Shown here: positions 41,371 to 49,834 of the stretch, piece by piece
Numbering within the stretch: position 1 is the first letter of the stretch
How the letters are laid out: the number at the start of each line of letters is the position of its first letter
Origin: Frateuria_A sp051900425
GTDB taxonomy: Bacteria; Pseudomonadota; Gammaproteobacteria; Xanthomonadales; Rhodanobacteraceae
Direction: 5' to 3'
DNA length: 64,000 nucleotides
NCBI RefSeq assembly: GCF_051900425.1
Contig: NZ_JBHZGK010000008.1
Location: 1-64,000, forward strand
The notes under the pieces: model-generated
Databases searched by the model: none
What the model was told of the DNA's origin: nothing
What the model saw: only the letters and a program-made list of their open reading frames with translations
Made by a program: the position numbers and the translations under genes

Positions 41371-42297
41371 ATGCAAGCCATCAGCAAGGCCCGCCTGCAG
41401 ATCCACTTCTGCGTGGTGCTGTGGGGTTTCACCGCGATCCTGGGCAAGCTGATCACGCTGCCGGCAGCCTCGCTGGTGTGGTGGCGCATGCTGCTGGTGA
41501 CCCTTGCACTGGTGGCCACGCCGCGGGTCTGGCGTGGATTGAAGGCGATGCCGGCCCGGCTGCGCTGGGCCTATGCCGGCATCGGCGTGCTGGTGTCGCT
41601 GCACTGGCTCACCTTCTATGCGGCGATCAAGCTCTCCAACGCTTCGGTGGGTGCGACCTGCATCGCGCTGGGGCCGGTGTTCCTGGCCTTCGTGGAACCG
41701 TGGATCGCGCGCCGGCGCTTCGATCCGCGCGAACTGCTGCTCGGGGTCGCTGTGGTGCCGGGCGTGGCCATGGTGGTCGGCGGCGTGCCGGTCGCGATGC
41801 GCCTGGGGCTCGTGGTGGGCACCGCTTCGGCGCTGCTGGTGGCGCTGTTCAGCGCGTGCAACAAGCGATTGGTCGAACACGGCGACCCGCTTACCGTGAC
41901 CTGCATGGAACTGGGTACCGGCACGCTGTTCCTCGGCCTGCTCGCGCCGCTGCTGCCGCATGCCGGCAACGCCTTCGTGCTGCCCGGCCTGCATGATGCC
42001 GTCCTGCTGGTACTGCTGGCCTTCGGCTGCACGCTGCTGCCGTTCGCACTGGCGCTGGTGGCGCTGCGCCACCTGAGCGCGTTCGGCACGCAGATGGTGA
42101 CCAACCTGGAACCGGTGTACGCCATCGTGCTGGCCGTGGTGCTGCTGGGCGAACAGCGCGAGCTGGCCTGGCCGTTCTACCTGGGCGTGGCGGTGATCCT
42201 GGCCGCGGTGTTCGTGCATCCCTGGCTGAGCCGCCGCAAGGAGCCGGCGCAGCCGGAGCTGCTGGGCGTGAGCGAGTCCCACAACACCGCCGAGTGA
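41371..42297 (+). CDS. EamA/DMT-superfamily transporter
   Basis: The 308-residue inner membrane protein has ten predicted helices in two EamA repeats: LQIHFCVVLWGFTAILGKLITLPAASLVWWRM, and LFLGLLAPLL with ALALVALRHLSAFGTQMVTNLEPVYAIVLAVVLLGE. The closing sequence, LEPVYAIVLAVVLLGEQ, is typical of EamA halves. These proteins export amino acids, nucleotides or other metabolites. The substrate is unknown. The gene is preceded by about 220 bp without recognised genes and is followed by a REP-like repeat. The ATG at 41371 is the only start consistent with the first helix. Confidence 0.85.
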   Translation: MQAISKARLQIHFCVVLWGFTAILGKLITLPAASLVWWRMLLVTLALVATPRVWRGLKAMPARLRWAYAGIGVLVSLHWLTFYAAIKLSNASVGATCIALGPVFLAFVEPWIARRRFDPRELLLGVAVVPGVAMVVGGVPVAMRLGLVVGTASALLVALFSACNKRLVEHGDPLTVTCMELGTGTLFLGLLAPLLPHAGNAFVLPGLHDAVLLVLLAFGCTLLPFALALVALRHLSAFGTQMVTNLEPVYAIVLAVVLLGEQRELAWPFYLGVAVILAAVFVHPWLSRRKEPAQPELLGVSESHNTAE

Positions 42298-42303
42298 GTC
42301 AGC

Positions 42304-42380
42304 CTGCAGGAGCGCACCCTGTGCGCGACCAGGCGACCGAATTGGAGGCCTACGTCGCGCATAGGGTGTGCTCCTGCAGG
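42304..42380. repeat. REP-like inverted pair (CTGCAGGAGCGC variant)
   Basis: The arms CTGCAGGAGCGCACCCTGTG (42304-42330, first 20 bases) and its complement (42354-42380) face each other. Both carry an extra C relative to the family consensus, in matching positions. The elements therefore evolve as a folded unit. They lie between the EamA and rlmJ genes. Confidence 0.75.
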
Positions 42381-42412
42381 TAGAGGGACGAGCCGGCCTC
42401 TATACTTCGGCC

Positions 42413-43333
42413 ATGAATTACCGCCACGCCTATCACGCCGGCAATTTCGCCGATGTCCTCAAGCACGTCGTGCTGTCCGCGCTGATCGACGCGCTCAAGG
42501 CCAAGCCCACGCCGTTCGCCGTGATCGACACCCATGCGGGCAGCGGCTGCTACGCGCTCGAGGGCAAGGAGGCGGAGAAGACCGGCGAGTGGCGCGAAGG
42601 CGTGGGCCGGCTGCTGTTCCCGGACGTCGGCCCGCACGCGAGCAGCGGTGGCCCGCTGCCGCCGCTGCTGCGGCACTGGCTGGACGGCCTGCTGTCCATG
42701 CCCGGCAACGAGCATGGCCTGAAGCTCTACCCCGGCTCGCCGTTGCAGGCGGCGATGGCCATGCGCCAGGGCGACAGCGCCCAACTGTGCGAGCTCCAGC
42801 CGGAGGAAGTGTCGCGCCTGCGCGAGCTGTTCCATGGCGACAAGCGCATGCACGTGCACCAGCGCGACGGCTACGAGGCGCTCAAGGCGTTGCTGCCGCC
42901 GCAGGAGAAACGCGGCCTGGTGCTGATCGACCCGCCGTACGAGGCGCAGGAGGCCGAGTACCGGCTGATCGAGCAGGCGCTCAAGGGGGCACTCGCGCGC
43001 TGGCCTACCGGTGTCTATGCCGTGTGGTACCCGATCAAGCTGCGCAGCCAGGTGCAGCCGTTCCTGCGCTGGCTCGGCCACTGCGGCGCCCGCCGCGTGC
43101 TGCGCGCGGAGCTGCTGGTGCATCCGGACGACTCGCCGTTGCGCCTGAACGGCTCAGGCATGGTCATCCTCAACGCGCCGTGGAAGCTGGACGAGGCGCT
43201 GCGCGAGCCGCTGCGCGCACTGTCCCGGCTGCTGGCGCAGGGGCGTCCGGCCGAATGGCGGCTGGACTGGCTGCTCGAGGAAGGTGCCGCGCCGCCGCCC
43301 TCGCCGCTACCGCGTTCACACGGCCGCCGCTAA
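42413..43333 (+). CDS. rlmJ: 23S rRNA (adenine2030-N6)-methyltransferase RlmJ
   Basis: The 306-residue protein starts NYRHAYHAGNFADVLKHVVLSALIDAL, the diagnostic RlmJ N-terminus. The SAM fold includes FAVIDTHAGSGCYAL. The N6-adenine methyltransferase catalytic motif is RGLVLIDPPYEAQEAEY, with the expected DPPY. The C-terminal LNGSGMVILNAPWKLDEAL is also shared. It methylates A2030 of 23S rRNA. The final 14 residues (Pro-rich, APPPSPLPRSHGRR) may be extra to the family. Confidence 0.9.
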   Translation: MNYRHAYHAGNFADVLKHVVLSALIDALKAKPTPFAVIDTHAGSGCYALEGKEAEKTGEWREGVGRLLFPDVGPHASSGGPLPPLLRHWLDGLLSMPGNEHGLKLYPGSPLQAAMAMRQGDSAQLCELQPEEVSRLRELFHGDKRMHVHQRDGYEALKALLPPQEKRGLVLIDPPYEAQEAEYRLIEQALKGALARWPTGVYAVWYPIKLRSQVQPFLRWLGHCGARRVLRAELLVHPDDSPLRLNGSGMVILNAPWKLDEALREPLRALSRLLAQGRPAEWRLDWLLEEGAAPPPSPLPRSHGRR

Positions 43334-43396
43334 GCTCGCTCCGGACCGCGGCGGCATCGCGCCGCGCCCTTTTTTCGCCAAGGTCAGGAGCCCGCC

Positions 43397-43912
43397 ATGC
43401 GCATCCGCCTCGCTTCGATCACGTTCCGCTCGCTCGTGCCCGCCACGCTGCTGATGCTCGCCGCGTGCGCCCCCGCGCCGATCTACAAGCCCGCCGCCGA
43501 CGCGGTGACCGCCGCGCCGTACCAGGTCGCGCAATCACCCGAACAGTTCGCCAGCAAACAGGTGATCTGGGGCGGCCGCATCGTCGGCGTGACCAACCTC
43601 GCCGACCATAGCGAGGTGGAAATCCTCGCCTACCCGCTGGACAAGTCACAGCGGCCGCAGGCCAACGACAGCGGCAATGGCCGGTTCATCGCGGTCATGC
43701 CGGGCTACGTCGAATCGCTCGACTATCCCTCCGGCGCGCTGATCACGGTCAACGGTGAACTCAACGGCAGCCGCGCGGGCAAGGTCGGCCAGGCGGGTTA
43801 CGTCTTCCCGCTGGTGCAGGTGAACCAGTCGCACGTGTGGACCGCCGACGAGATGAACAAGGGCAAGAACAACGTGCACTTCGGCGTGGGCGTGGGCGTC
43901 GGGATCCGCTGA
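43397..43912 (+). CDS. Slp-family outer membrane lipoprotein
   Basis: The 171-residue lipoprotein has a lipobox, LLMLAAC, followed by APAPIYKP. Slp blocks are visible: QVIWGGRIVGVTNLADHSEVEILAYPLDKSQRP, GRFIAVMPGYVESLDYPSGALITVNGELNG, GYVFPLVQVNQSHVW. In E. coli, Slp rises under carbon starvation and stationary phase and aids envelope stability. The C-terminus is Gly/Val-rich (HFGVGVGVGIR). GGAG lies 8 bases before the ATG. It stands between rlmJ and a CDF transporter gene, all in the same direction. Confidence 0.9.
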   Translation: MRIRLASITFRSLVPATLLMLAACAPAPIYKPAADAVTAAPYQVAQSPEQFASKQVIWGGRIVGVTNLADHSEVEILAYPLDKSQRPQANDSGNGRFIAVMPGYVESLDYPSGALITVNGELNGSRAGKVGQAGYVFPLVQVNQSHVWTADEMNKGKNNVHFGVGVGVGIR

Positions 43913-44002
43913 GGCAACCGCCCGGGACGAACGGCGGGGACGGCAGTTCGCCCCACCCGGCGCCTGCCCTTAAACTGACCGGCCACCCGCAGGAACCTAC
44001 GC

Positions 44003-44911
44003 ATGTCCGGCCACGCCAATTCGCTCAAGGCGATCTTCCTCGCGCTCGGCGCCAACTTCGCCATCTTCGTGGCCAAGCTGGTCGCCGCCTTCCTGACCGG
44101 CTCGGGGGCGATGCTGGCCGAAGCGGTGCACTCGCTGGCCGACTGCGGCAACCAGGGCCTGTTGCTGCTGGGCATGCGCCAGGCGAAGAAGCCGCCGTCG
44201 GACGAATACCCGCTGGGTTGGGGCCGCGCGCTGTACTTCTGGTCGTTCCTGGTGGCGATCCTGCTGTTCAGCGTCGGCGGCATGTTTTCGGTCTACGAGG
44301 GCGTGCACAAACTCAGCCATCCGGAACCGCTCAAGTGGCCCTGGCTGGCGCTCGGCGTGCTGGTGTTCGGCATCGTCGCCGAGGGCATCTCCATGCGCGG
44401 CTGCATGCAGGAGGTCAACAAGGCGCGCGGCGATCAGGGTCTGTGGACCTGGTTCCGCGAGACCCGCTCCAGCGAGCTGCTGGTGATTTTCGGCGAGGAC
44501 CTCGCGGCACTGATCGGCCTGTGCCTGGCCGCGCTGGCCGTGGGCGCCACCATGCTCACCGGCAACCTGCTGTTCGACGCCATGGGTACGATCGCGATCG
44601 GCGTGCTGCTGGTGGTGGTGGCCGTGGCGCTGGCGGTCGAGGTCAAAGCCCTGCTGATCGGCCAGGGCGTGGAGCCGCGCCGGCGCACCGAGCTGATGTC
44701 CTTCCTGGAAAACCGCCCGGAAGTGGCCAAGGTGCTCAACCTGATCACGCTGCAGATGGGCGCCGACGTGATGGTGTCGGTCAAGGCGAAGATGGAGGCG
44801 TGCGCCAGCGATCGCGCGATGATCGAGGCGATCAACACCGTGGAGCGGGCGATGAAGGCGCAGTTTCCCGACATCCGCTGGAGCTTCTTCGAGCCGGATC
44901 TGGTCGACTAA
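44003..44911 (+). CDS. Cation diffusion facilitator family transporter, second paralogue
   Basis: The 302-residue exporter has TM2 LAEAVHSLADCGNQGLLLLG, which carries the His-Asp metal site, and TM5 VIFGEDLAALIGLCLAA, which has ED but no His. It shares this with the paralogue at 11421-12386. The cytoplasmic half continues EVKALLIGQGVEPRRRTELM and VLNLITLQMGADVMVSVKAKMEA. The two paralogues appear to belong to one atypical branch. The metal is unknown; ZnT9-like members handle zinc. The downstream 631 bp are repeats, not genes. Confidence 0.85.
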   Translation: MSGHANSLKAIFLALGANFAIFVAKLVAAFLTGSGAMLAEAVHSLADCGNQGLLLLGMRQAKKPPSDEYPLGWGRALYFWSFLVAILLFSVGGMFSVYEGVHKLSHPEPLKWPWLALGVLVFGIVAEGISMRGCMQEVNKARGDQGLWTWFRETRSSELLVIFGEDLAALIGLCLAALAVGATMLTGNLLFDAMGTIAIGVLLVVVAVALAVEVKALLIGQGVEPRRRTELMSFLENRPEVAKVLNLITLQMGADVMVSVKAKMEACASDRAMIEAINTVERAMKAQFPDIRWSFFEPDLVD

Positions 44912-44979
44912 ACCTGACCCTGCTTCGCTCCGGCCTGGGAGAATCGAGGCGGGGCTCGGGAATGACTCCTTGCGATCGC

Positions 44980-45480
44980 TTCCTCTCCTCTCCGGAGGAG
45001 AGATTGAGGTGAGGGCTTGGGTATGGCTCTTTGCATTCGCTTCCTCTCCCCTCCGGGGAGAGGATTGAGGTGAGGGGCCGGGGCTCGCGGGGAGTTCCAC
45101 CAGAGCCACGCTTCGATCGACTCCCAACGCAAGAGTGTCCCCTCACCCCAACCCTTTCCCCGGCGGGGAGAGGGAGCAAAGCCTCGCTGCGACCTGCTCA
45201 TGCCGCGAGACCGACCCCTCACCCAACCGCTCCCCGGCGGGGAGAAGGAGCAAAGCCTCGCTGCGACTCGCGCTTGCCGCGAGCTCGGCCCCTCACCCCA
45301 ATCCTCTCCCCGGCGGGGAGAGGGAGCAAAGCCGCGCTTCGGACCGCGCATGCCGCGAGATCGACCCCAACCCCAACCCTCTCCCCGCTGAGGAGAGGAG
45401 CAATGGCGCGCTTTGACCCATCGCTGTCGCAAGACTGTCGCCTCGCCCCAGCCCTCTCCCCGACAGCGGAGGGACAGGCC
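44980..45480. repeat. Array of seven CTCTCCCC/GGGGAGAG palindromic units
   Basis: Five plus-strand units (about 45139, 45219, 45290, 45365 and 45440) read CCCCTCACCCCAACC then TCTCCCCGGCGGGGAGAGGGAG. Two inverted ones precede them at about 44987 and 45041. Spacing is about 71-79 bp. The spacers are partly conserved (AGCAAAGCCTCGCTGCGAC). The single-unit version occurs at 59515-59712 and 61225-61253. No protein is credible here; the open frames are repeat artefacts. The array fills nearly all of the 631-bp gap between the CDF and LpxO-like genes. Confidence 0.85.
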
Positions 45481-45542
45481 GCAGCTCCGTCCAAAGGCGT
45501 TTGCCGGCGTAGAATGAACCGCCCCATCCGCGATACAGCCCC

Positions 45543-46487
45543 ATGATCCTCACCCCCCGCCTGATCGTCCTGCTGCTGCTCCTGCTGTTCGCCGGCTGCG
45601 TGCTGCTGGTGCACCTGCGCGGACGGGCGCGGCTGCGCTTCGATCGCCAGCTGGTCGACCATTCGGCGATCTTCGCGCCGTACAACCTGCTGATGTACGC
45701 CTTCTCGGCGGTACCGGCGCGGCCGATCCTGGACCGCCGCGGCTTCCCGCAGCTGGACCTGCTGCAGGCCAACTGGCAGACCATCCGCGAGGAGGCCCTG
45801 CGCCTGTTCGACGAGGGCCACATCCGCGCTGCCGAAAAGCACAACGACGCCAGCTTCAACAGTTTCTTCAAGCAGGGCTGGAAGCGCTTCTACCTCAAGT
45901 GGTACGGCGAACCACTCGCCTCGGCCGAAGCGCTGTGCCCGAAGACGGTGGAGCTGCTCAACGCCATCCCGAGCATCAAGGCGGCGATGTTCGCCACGCT
46001 GGCGCCGCACAGCAAGCTCAACCCGCACCGCGATCCGTTCGCCGGTTCCCTGCGCTACCACCTCGGGCTGATCACCCCGAACTCGCGCGACTGCCGGATC
46101 TTCGTCGATGGCGAGGAACACGCCTGGGGCGACGGCAAGGACGTGGTGTTCGACGAAACCTACGTGCACTGGGTCGAGAACAAGACCGACCAGACCCGCG
46201 TGATCCTGTTCGCCGACGTCGAGCGCCCGCTGCGCACGCGCTGGATGGGCGCGATCAACCATCGCGTGGGCGCATTCATGGGCAAGATCACCGCTTCGCC
46301 GAACGCGGACAACGGCGTGGAGAAGGTCGGTTTCGTCAATCGCATGTTCGCGCTCAACCAGCGCAGCCGTGAGCGCAGCAAGGCGTTGAAGCGCCGGCAT
46401 CCGAAGCTGTTTCGCACGCTCAAGTACGCCGGCATCGTGCTGCTGATGTGGCTGGTGTTCCTGGCGCCCTGGCCGCTGGTGCGCTGA
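45543..46487 (+). CDS. lpxO: LpxO-like Asp/Asn beta-hydroxylase (lipid A hydroxylase family)
   Basis: The 314-residue Fe(II)/2-oxoglutarate dioxygenase is anchored by an N-terminal membrane helix (LIVLLLLLLFAGCVLLVHL) and a C-terminal one (AGIVLLMWLVFLAPWPLV). The catalytic region is FATLAPHSKLNPHRDPFAGSLRYHLGL, with the metal His and Asp. A later His is in VFDETYVHWVENKTDQTRVILFADVERP, with the co-substrate Arg. LpxO hydroxylates the 2-position of a lipid A acyl chain on the cytoplasmic side. It could also be a protein-type hydroxylase, but the two anchors favour LpxO. It follows the repeat array. Confidence 0.8.
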   Translation: MILTPRLIVLLLLLLFAGCVLLVHLRGRARLRFDRQLVDHSAIFAPYNLLMYAFSAVPARPILDRRGFPQLDLLQANWQTIREEALRLFDEGHIRAAEKHNDASFNSFFKQGWKRFYLKWYGEPLASAEALCPKTVELLNAIPSIKAAMFATLAPHSKLNPHRDPFAGSLRYHLGLITPNSRDCRIFVDGEEHAWGDGKDVVFDETYVHWVENKTDQTRVILFADVERPLRTRWMGAINHRVGAFMGKITASPNADNGVEKVGFVNRMFALNQRSRERSKALKRRHPKLFRTLKYAGIVLLMWLVFLAPWPLVR

Positions 46488-46543
46488 ACCGGTCACGTTC
46501 CGCCCAGGTCGCGCGTCCTGGCCGTATCCCACCGGAGATCTCC

Positions 46544-47446
46544 ATGGATACCCAGACCGCCCTGTTCCAGCAACACCGTCCGCGCCTGTTCGGGTTGGCC
46601 TACCGCATGCTCGGCTCGCCGAGCGACGCGGAGGACGTACTGCACGATGCCTGGCTGCGCTGGCACGCGCAGGACACCACCGTCCTGGACGACCCGGAAG
46701 CGTGGCTGGTCACGGTCACCACACGCCTGGCGCTGGACCGCCTGCGCCGCGCCAAGACCGAGCGCGAGCACTACACCGGCCCGTGGTTGCCCGAGCCGCT
46801 GGTGGCCGATGCCGACCACCCGGAGGCCGAGCTCGAGCGCGGCGAGACGCTCACCCTGTCGTTCCTGCTGCTGCTCGAACGGCTGAGCCCGGAGGAGCGC
46901 GCGGCCTTCCTGCTCTACGAGGTGTTCGACTACAGCCACGCCGAGGTTGCCGCCATTCTTGGCATCGCCGAGGACGCCTGCCGCCAGCGCGTGCACCGCG
47001 CGAAGACGCGCCTGCGCGAGGGACGGCCCCGCTTCAGCGTGGATGCCCCGACCAAGCAGCGCATGCTGCAGCGCTTCATGACGGCCATGAAGACGCCGGA
47101 CCTCGAATCGCTGCGCGCGCTGTTCGCCGAGGATGCGATCTCCATCGCCGACGGCGGCGGCGTCGTGCGCGCGGTACTGCGTCCCCTGCAGGGCGCCGAC
47201 CGGCTGGCCCGTCTCTACATGCAGATCGGCACCCGCTTCTATTCCCACCCCGAAGTGCACTTCTCCGTCGCCACGCTCAATGGCGAGCCCGTACTGCTGG
47301 CCTGGGCCCAGGAGACGCTGGTCAGCGCGACCTGGATCGAGTGCGAGGGCGATCGCATCACCGCCACGCTCGCCCTGCGCCACCCGGCAAAGCTGGCGCG
47401 CCTGGCGGCGGTCACGAAAAGCCGGCTCCCCGCGTCCTTGCATTGA
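46544..47446 (+). CDS. ECF41-type sigma factor with SnoaL-like C-terminus
   Basis: The 300-residue protein has sigma region 2 (LFGLAYRMLGSPSDAEDVLHDAWLRW) and region 4 (LSPEERAAFLLYEVFDYSHAEVAAILGIAEDACRQRVHRAKTRLREG). A NTF2/SnoaL-like domain follows from about residue 180. The linker motif WLPEPLV and the C-terminal DGGG (ISIADGGGVVRAVLRP) are the diagnostic features of ECF41. In ECF41 the fused domain takes the role of the anti-sigma factor. The following gene is a carboxymuconolactone decarboxylase-family protein, its usual target. GGAGAT lies 6 bases before the ATG. Confidence 0.9.
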   Translation: MDTQTALFQQHRPRLFGLAYRMLGSPSDAEDVLHDAWLRWHAQDTTVLDDPEAWLVTVTTRLALDRLRRAKTEREHYTGPWLPEPLVADADHPEAELERGETLTLSFLLLLERLSPEERAAFLLYEVFDYSHAEVAAILGIAEDACRQRVHRAKTRLREGRPRFSVDAPTKQRMLQRFMTAMKTPDLESLRALFAEDAISIADGGGVVRAVLRPLQGADRLARLYMQIGTRFYSHPEVHFSVATLNGEPVLLAWAQETLVSATWIECEGDRITATLALRHPAKLARLAAVTKSRLPASLH

Positions 47447-47486
47447 ACGGCCCACTCCGGGCCGATTTCCAGCCAAGGAGCTTTCC

Positions 47487-47945
47487 ATGTCCCGTTTCGC
47501 CATCCAACGCCACTACAAGTCGATGATGCCGCTGGTCCAGCTCGGCAAACAGGTCCACGACGCCGGTCGCCTCGAGGCCCGCCTGATCGACCTGGTGCTC
47601 ATGCGCGTGTCGCAGATCAACGGCTGCGCCTACTGCCTGGACATGCACAGCAAGGACGCCCGCGCCGCGGGCGAAACCGAGCAACGCCTGTACGTCCTGC
47701 CGGCCTGGCGCGAGACCACCCTGTTCAGCGAGCGCGAGCGCATCGCCCTGGCCTGGGCGGAGGAACTGACCGAACTGAACTCGCACGACGCGGTCTCCGA
47801 CGCGCTCTACGAGCAGGCCCGCCAGCAGTTCGACGAAGACGCGCTGGTCGACCTCACGCTGCTGGTGGTGACGATCAACAGCTGGAACCGCATCAATATC
47901 GCCGCGCGTACGATTGGCGGCAGCCACAAGCCCGGGATGCACTGA
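47487..47945 (+). CDS. Carboxymuconolactone decarboxylase/AhpD-like protein linked to ECF41
   Basis: The 152-residue protein begins MSRFAIQRHYKSMMPLVQLGKQVHDAGRLEARLIDLVLMRVSQINGCAYCLDMHSKDARAAGETEQRL in part. CAYCLDMH is the redox CxxC-His site shared with AhpD-type peroxidases. It is the usual neighbour and regulatory target of ECF41 sigma factors. It likely reduces peroxides or acts in redox stress. AAGGAG lies 7 bases before the ATG. Confidence 0.85.
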   Translation: MSRFAIQRHYKSMMPLVQLGKQVHDAGRLEARLIDLVLMRVSQINGCAYCLDMHSKDARAAGETEQRLYVLPAWRETTLFSERERIALAWAEELTELNSHDAVSDALYEQARQQFDEDALVDLTLLVVTINSWNRINIAARTIGGSHKPGMH

Positions 47946-48257
47946 GCACGCTGCGCTTCCGGCCCCTTCCCCGCGTCGCGGAGGAGGGCTAGCACCCAGG
48001 CGTCACGGTCCTGGCAATCACGTCCGCAATCCCCCGACCCAGCGCCACTCCATTCCGAGCCTTCCCCCGCCCGCGGGGGAAGGTGCCGACAGGCGGATGG
48101 GGCAACCGGAGCGAGCGACCTGCCTTTCGCGTGAACCCGGAAACCGCGATCGATGCCCAGGCGGCCAAACTCCCGTGTCACGACCCAGCCATACCATCGC
48201 GAGCCCCGAGCGCCCCCGTGGTCACCAGCCTTGTGGTAGCGCAAAAGCTCCGGCCGA
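47946..48257. other. 312-bp gene-free gap with one palindromic repeat
   Basis: Apart from the repeat at 48052-48106 I see no coding frame with good start and no tRNA-like fold. The gap lies between the convergent redox-protein and DUF2254 genes and may contain terminators for both. A short GC palindrome, ccttccccgcgtcgcggagg, occurs near 47962. Confidence 0.5.
48052..48106. repeat. Palindromic repeat (CCTTCCCCCGCCCGCGGGGG family)
   Basis: The hairpin CTTCCCCCGCCCGCGGGGGAAG is followed by GGTGCCGACAGGCGGATGGGG. This is the inverted form of the element at 14473-14525. It is a probable hairpin terminator-like structure between convergent genes. Confidence 0.7.
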
Positions 48258-49691
48258 TCACCCCGCCGCCGAAGCGCGCGTCGCGCGCGAGCCGAGCTTG
48301 CCCAGAGACGCGGCCATGGCTTGCTGCGCGGCGCGAACCTCGGCGGCGAGGTCGCGCTGGTGCGCGACGTCCAGTGCGACGGCCAGTTCGGTCAGCGCGC
48401 TGTCGAGCTCGACCGTCAACACGTGCTCGCCCAGTGCCGACAGGCTGCTGCGGATCAGCCGTTGCGCCCGCGGCTGCTGCTCGGGCGGCAACCGGCCGAA
48501 CATCAACACGAAGGTGCGCACGAACGAGGCCATGGTCTGCGGCTGCATCGATTCGGACGCGACCACCGCCAGTATCTCGAACGTGTCGAGCAGTTTGGCG
48601 AACACATTGTCCTCGTAGACGACCGGCACCTCAGATGGACGCTGCTCGTGCGCCTGGTGCGTTCCGGCCGTTTCGGCCGACCAGCGCGCCATCAGGTCGC
48701 GCAAGGTGTGCAGGACCATCCGGCCAGGCGCCGGGTTGGACTTGGCGGTCGAAACCGACGTCCAGCCGATCACCGCCAGCTGATCGATGCCGTAGGCCGG
48801 GTCGCCGTCCAGATCGCGCTGCTGTTCAAGCCGGATGGCATTGCGCACGGCGTCGACCAGGCCTGCTGGCGCGCGCTCCGTGGTCGTGCGGATGGTCGCC
48901 AGCATGTCCTCGAAGGCGACGTAGTGGCCGATCGCGATCGCCAGGACAACCTCCGCCTCGGGCGTCTCGTCGAGCGCCGCCGCCATCGCGTCCAGGTCCA
49001 CCTGCACCACGTAACCGTGCTCGGCCGCGTGCACGGGCGTGGACAATGACGCCGCAGCGGACGCCTTTCGCCGTGTGCGCCGGAGGAACTCGTGCTGGGC
49101 GAGGCGCGCACGCAGGATGTGGTCGTGGATCGACTCGATGACCACCACCGGACGCATCTGGTTGATGGTGGTGTAGAGCAGCACGATGATCAGCGACATC
49201 GCCACGAAGGTAAGCACCAGTGCCACGGTCGCGCCGAATACCGGGTTGTAGGGCCGGTTGACGGTAGCCAGGATCAGCAGCATGTAGACCGCCAGCCCCA
49301 CGAAAAAGCCGAAGTAGACCTGGTTCAACCGGCGCCGCAGGAACTGATCGTAGACCACCGGGGTGAGCGCACCGGCCGCCTGTTGCACGGCCAGCAGCAA
49401 CAGCGAAAAAGTGATCGAGGTGACGGTGATGATGCTGCCGGCGATGGTCGACAGCAGCGAGGCGGTGGCCTCGGCGTCACGGAACAGCACCACGCGGATC
49501 GTGGTGCGCACCGGCTCGAGCCAGGCCAGGCGTGCCGAATCGAGCGCCGAAGTGACGGCAGCTAGCAGCAGGAAGCCGACGATGAGCAGGCTTGGCAGGC
49601 CCAGGAATTCGACGAACGCGCGGCGGACGGTTTCCCAGGATTTCTTCAGCGGGCTTTCGCCCTCGCGGGCGCGGCGTTGGGGGTCTGTCAT
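48258..49691 (-). CDS. DUF2254 family membrane protein
   Basis: The 477-residue protein has four N-terminal helices (FLGLPSLLIVGFLLLAAVTSAL, SIITVTSITFSLLLLAVQQ, VYFGFFVGLAVYMLLILATV, ATVALVLTFVAMSLIIVLLY). The first loop, between helices 1 and 2, carries LFRDAEATASLLSTIAGSIITVTSITFSL, typical of PF10011. A long soluble C-terminal part follows. The family's function is not established. It may be a channel or transporter because of the four-helix core. The start is ATG 49691 (MTDPQRRAREGESPLK). It is divergent from nothing close; the next gene is isocitrate dehydrogenase, 143 bp upstream. Confidence 0.85.
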   Translation of the reverse strand: MTDPQRRAREGESPLKKSWETVRRAFVEFLGLPSLLIVGFLLLAAVTSALDSARLAWLEPVRTTIRVVLFRDAEATASLLSTIAGSIITVTSITFSLLLLAVQQAAGALTPVVYDQFLRRRLNQVYFGFFVGLAVYMLLILATVNRPYNPVFGATVALVLTFVAMSLIIVLLYTTINQMRPVVVIESIHDHILRARLAQHEFLRRTRRKASAAASLSTPVHAAEHGYVVQVDLDAMAAALDETPEAEVVLAIAIGHYVAFEDMLATIRTTTERAPAGLVDAVRNAIRLEQQRDLDGDPAYGIDQLAVIGWTSVSTAKSNPAPGRMVLHTLRDLMARWSAETAGTHQAHEQRPSEVPVVYEDNVFAKLLDTFEILAVVASESMQPQTMASFVRTFVLMFGRLPPEQQPRAQRLIRSSLSALGEHVLTVELDSALTELAVALDVAHQRDLAAEVRAAQQAMAASLGKLGSRATRASAAG

Positions 49692-49834
49692 GCGGTGAGC
49701 TCCACGATCTCGGTTCCGCTTGCAGCCCGTGCAAGCGGCCCGCGCTTCGGCGCAGGCCGAAGCGCTTCAGAGATCAGAGCATTACCGGCGTGGCGCTGCC
49801 GTCCACGCGCCACCCGCCAGCCGCTATGGGTGCC

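Noticed and set aside
44980..45480. CRISPR-like periodic array
   Set aside because: The units are palindromic with conserved spacers and inverted orientation; spacing is not constant and no cas genes exist nearby.
45031..45546. Open frames with PLPSGERIEVRGRG-like and LTPTLSPAGRG-like sequence in the repeat array
   Set aside because: They are translations of the CTCTCCCC/GGGGAGAG repeats; the same short peptide motif recurs in several frames and directions, with no gene-like features.
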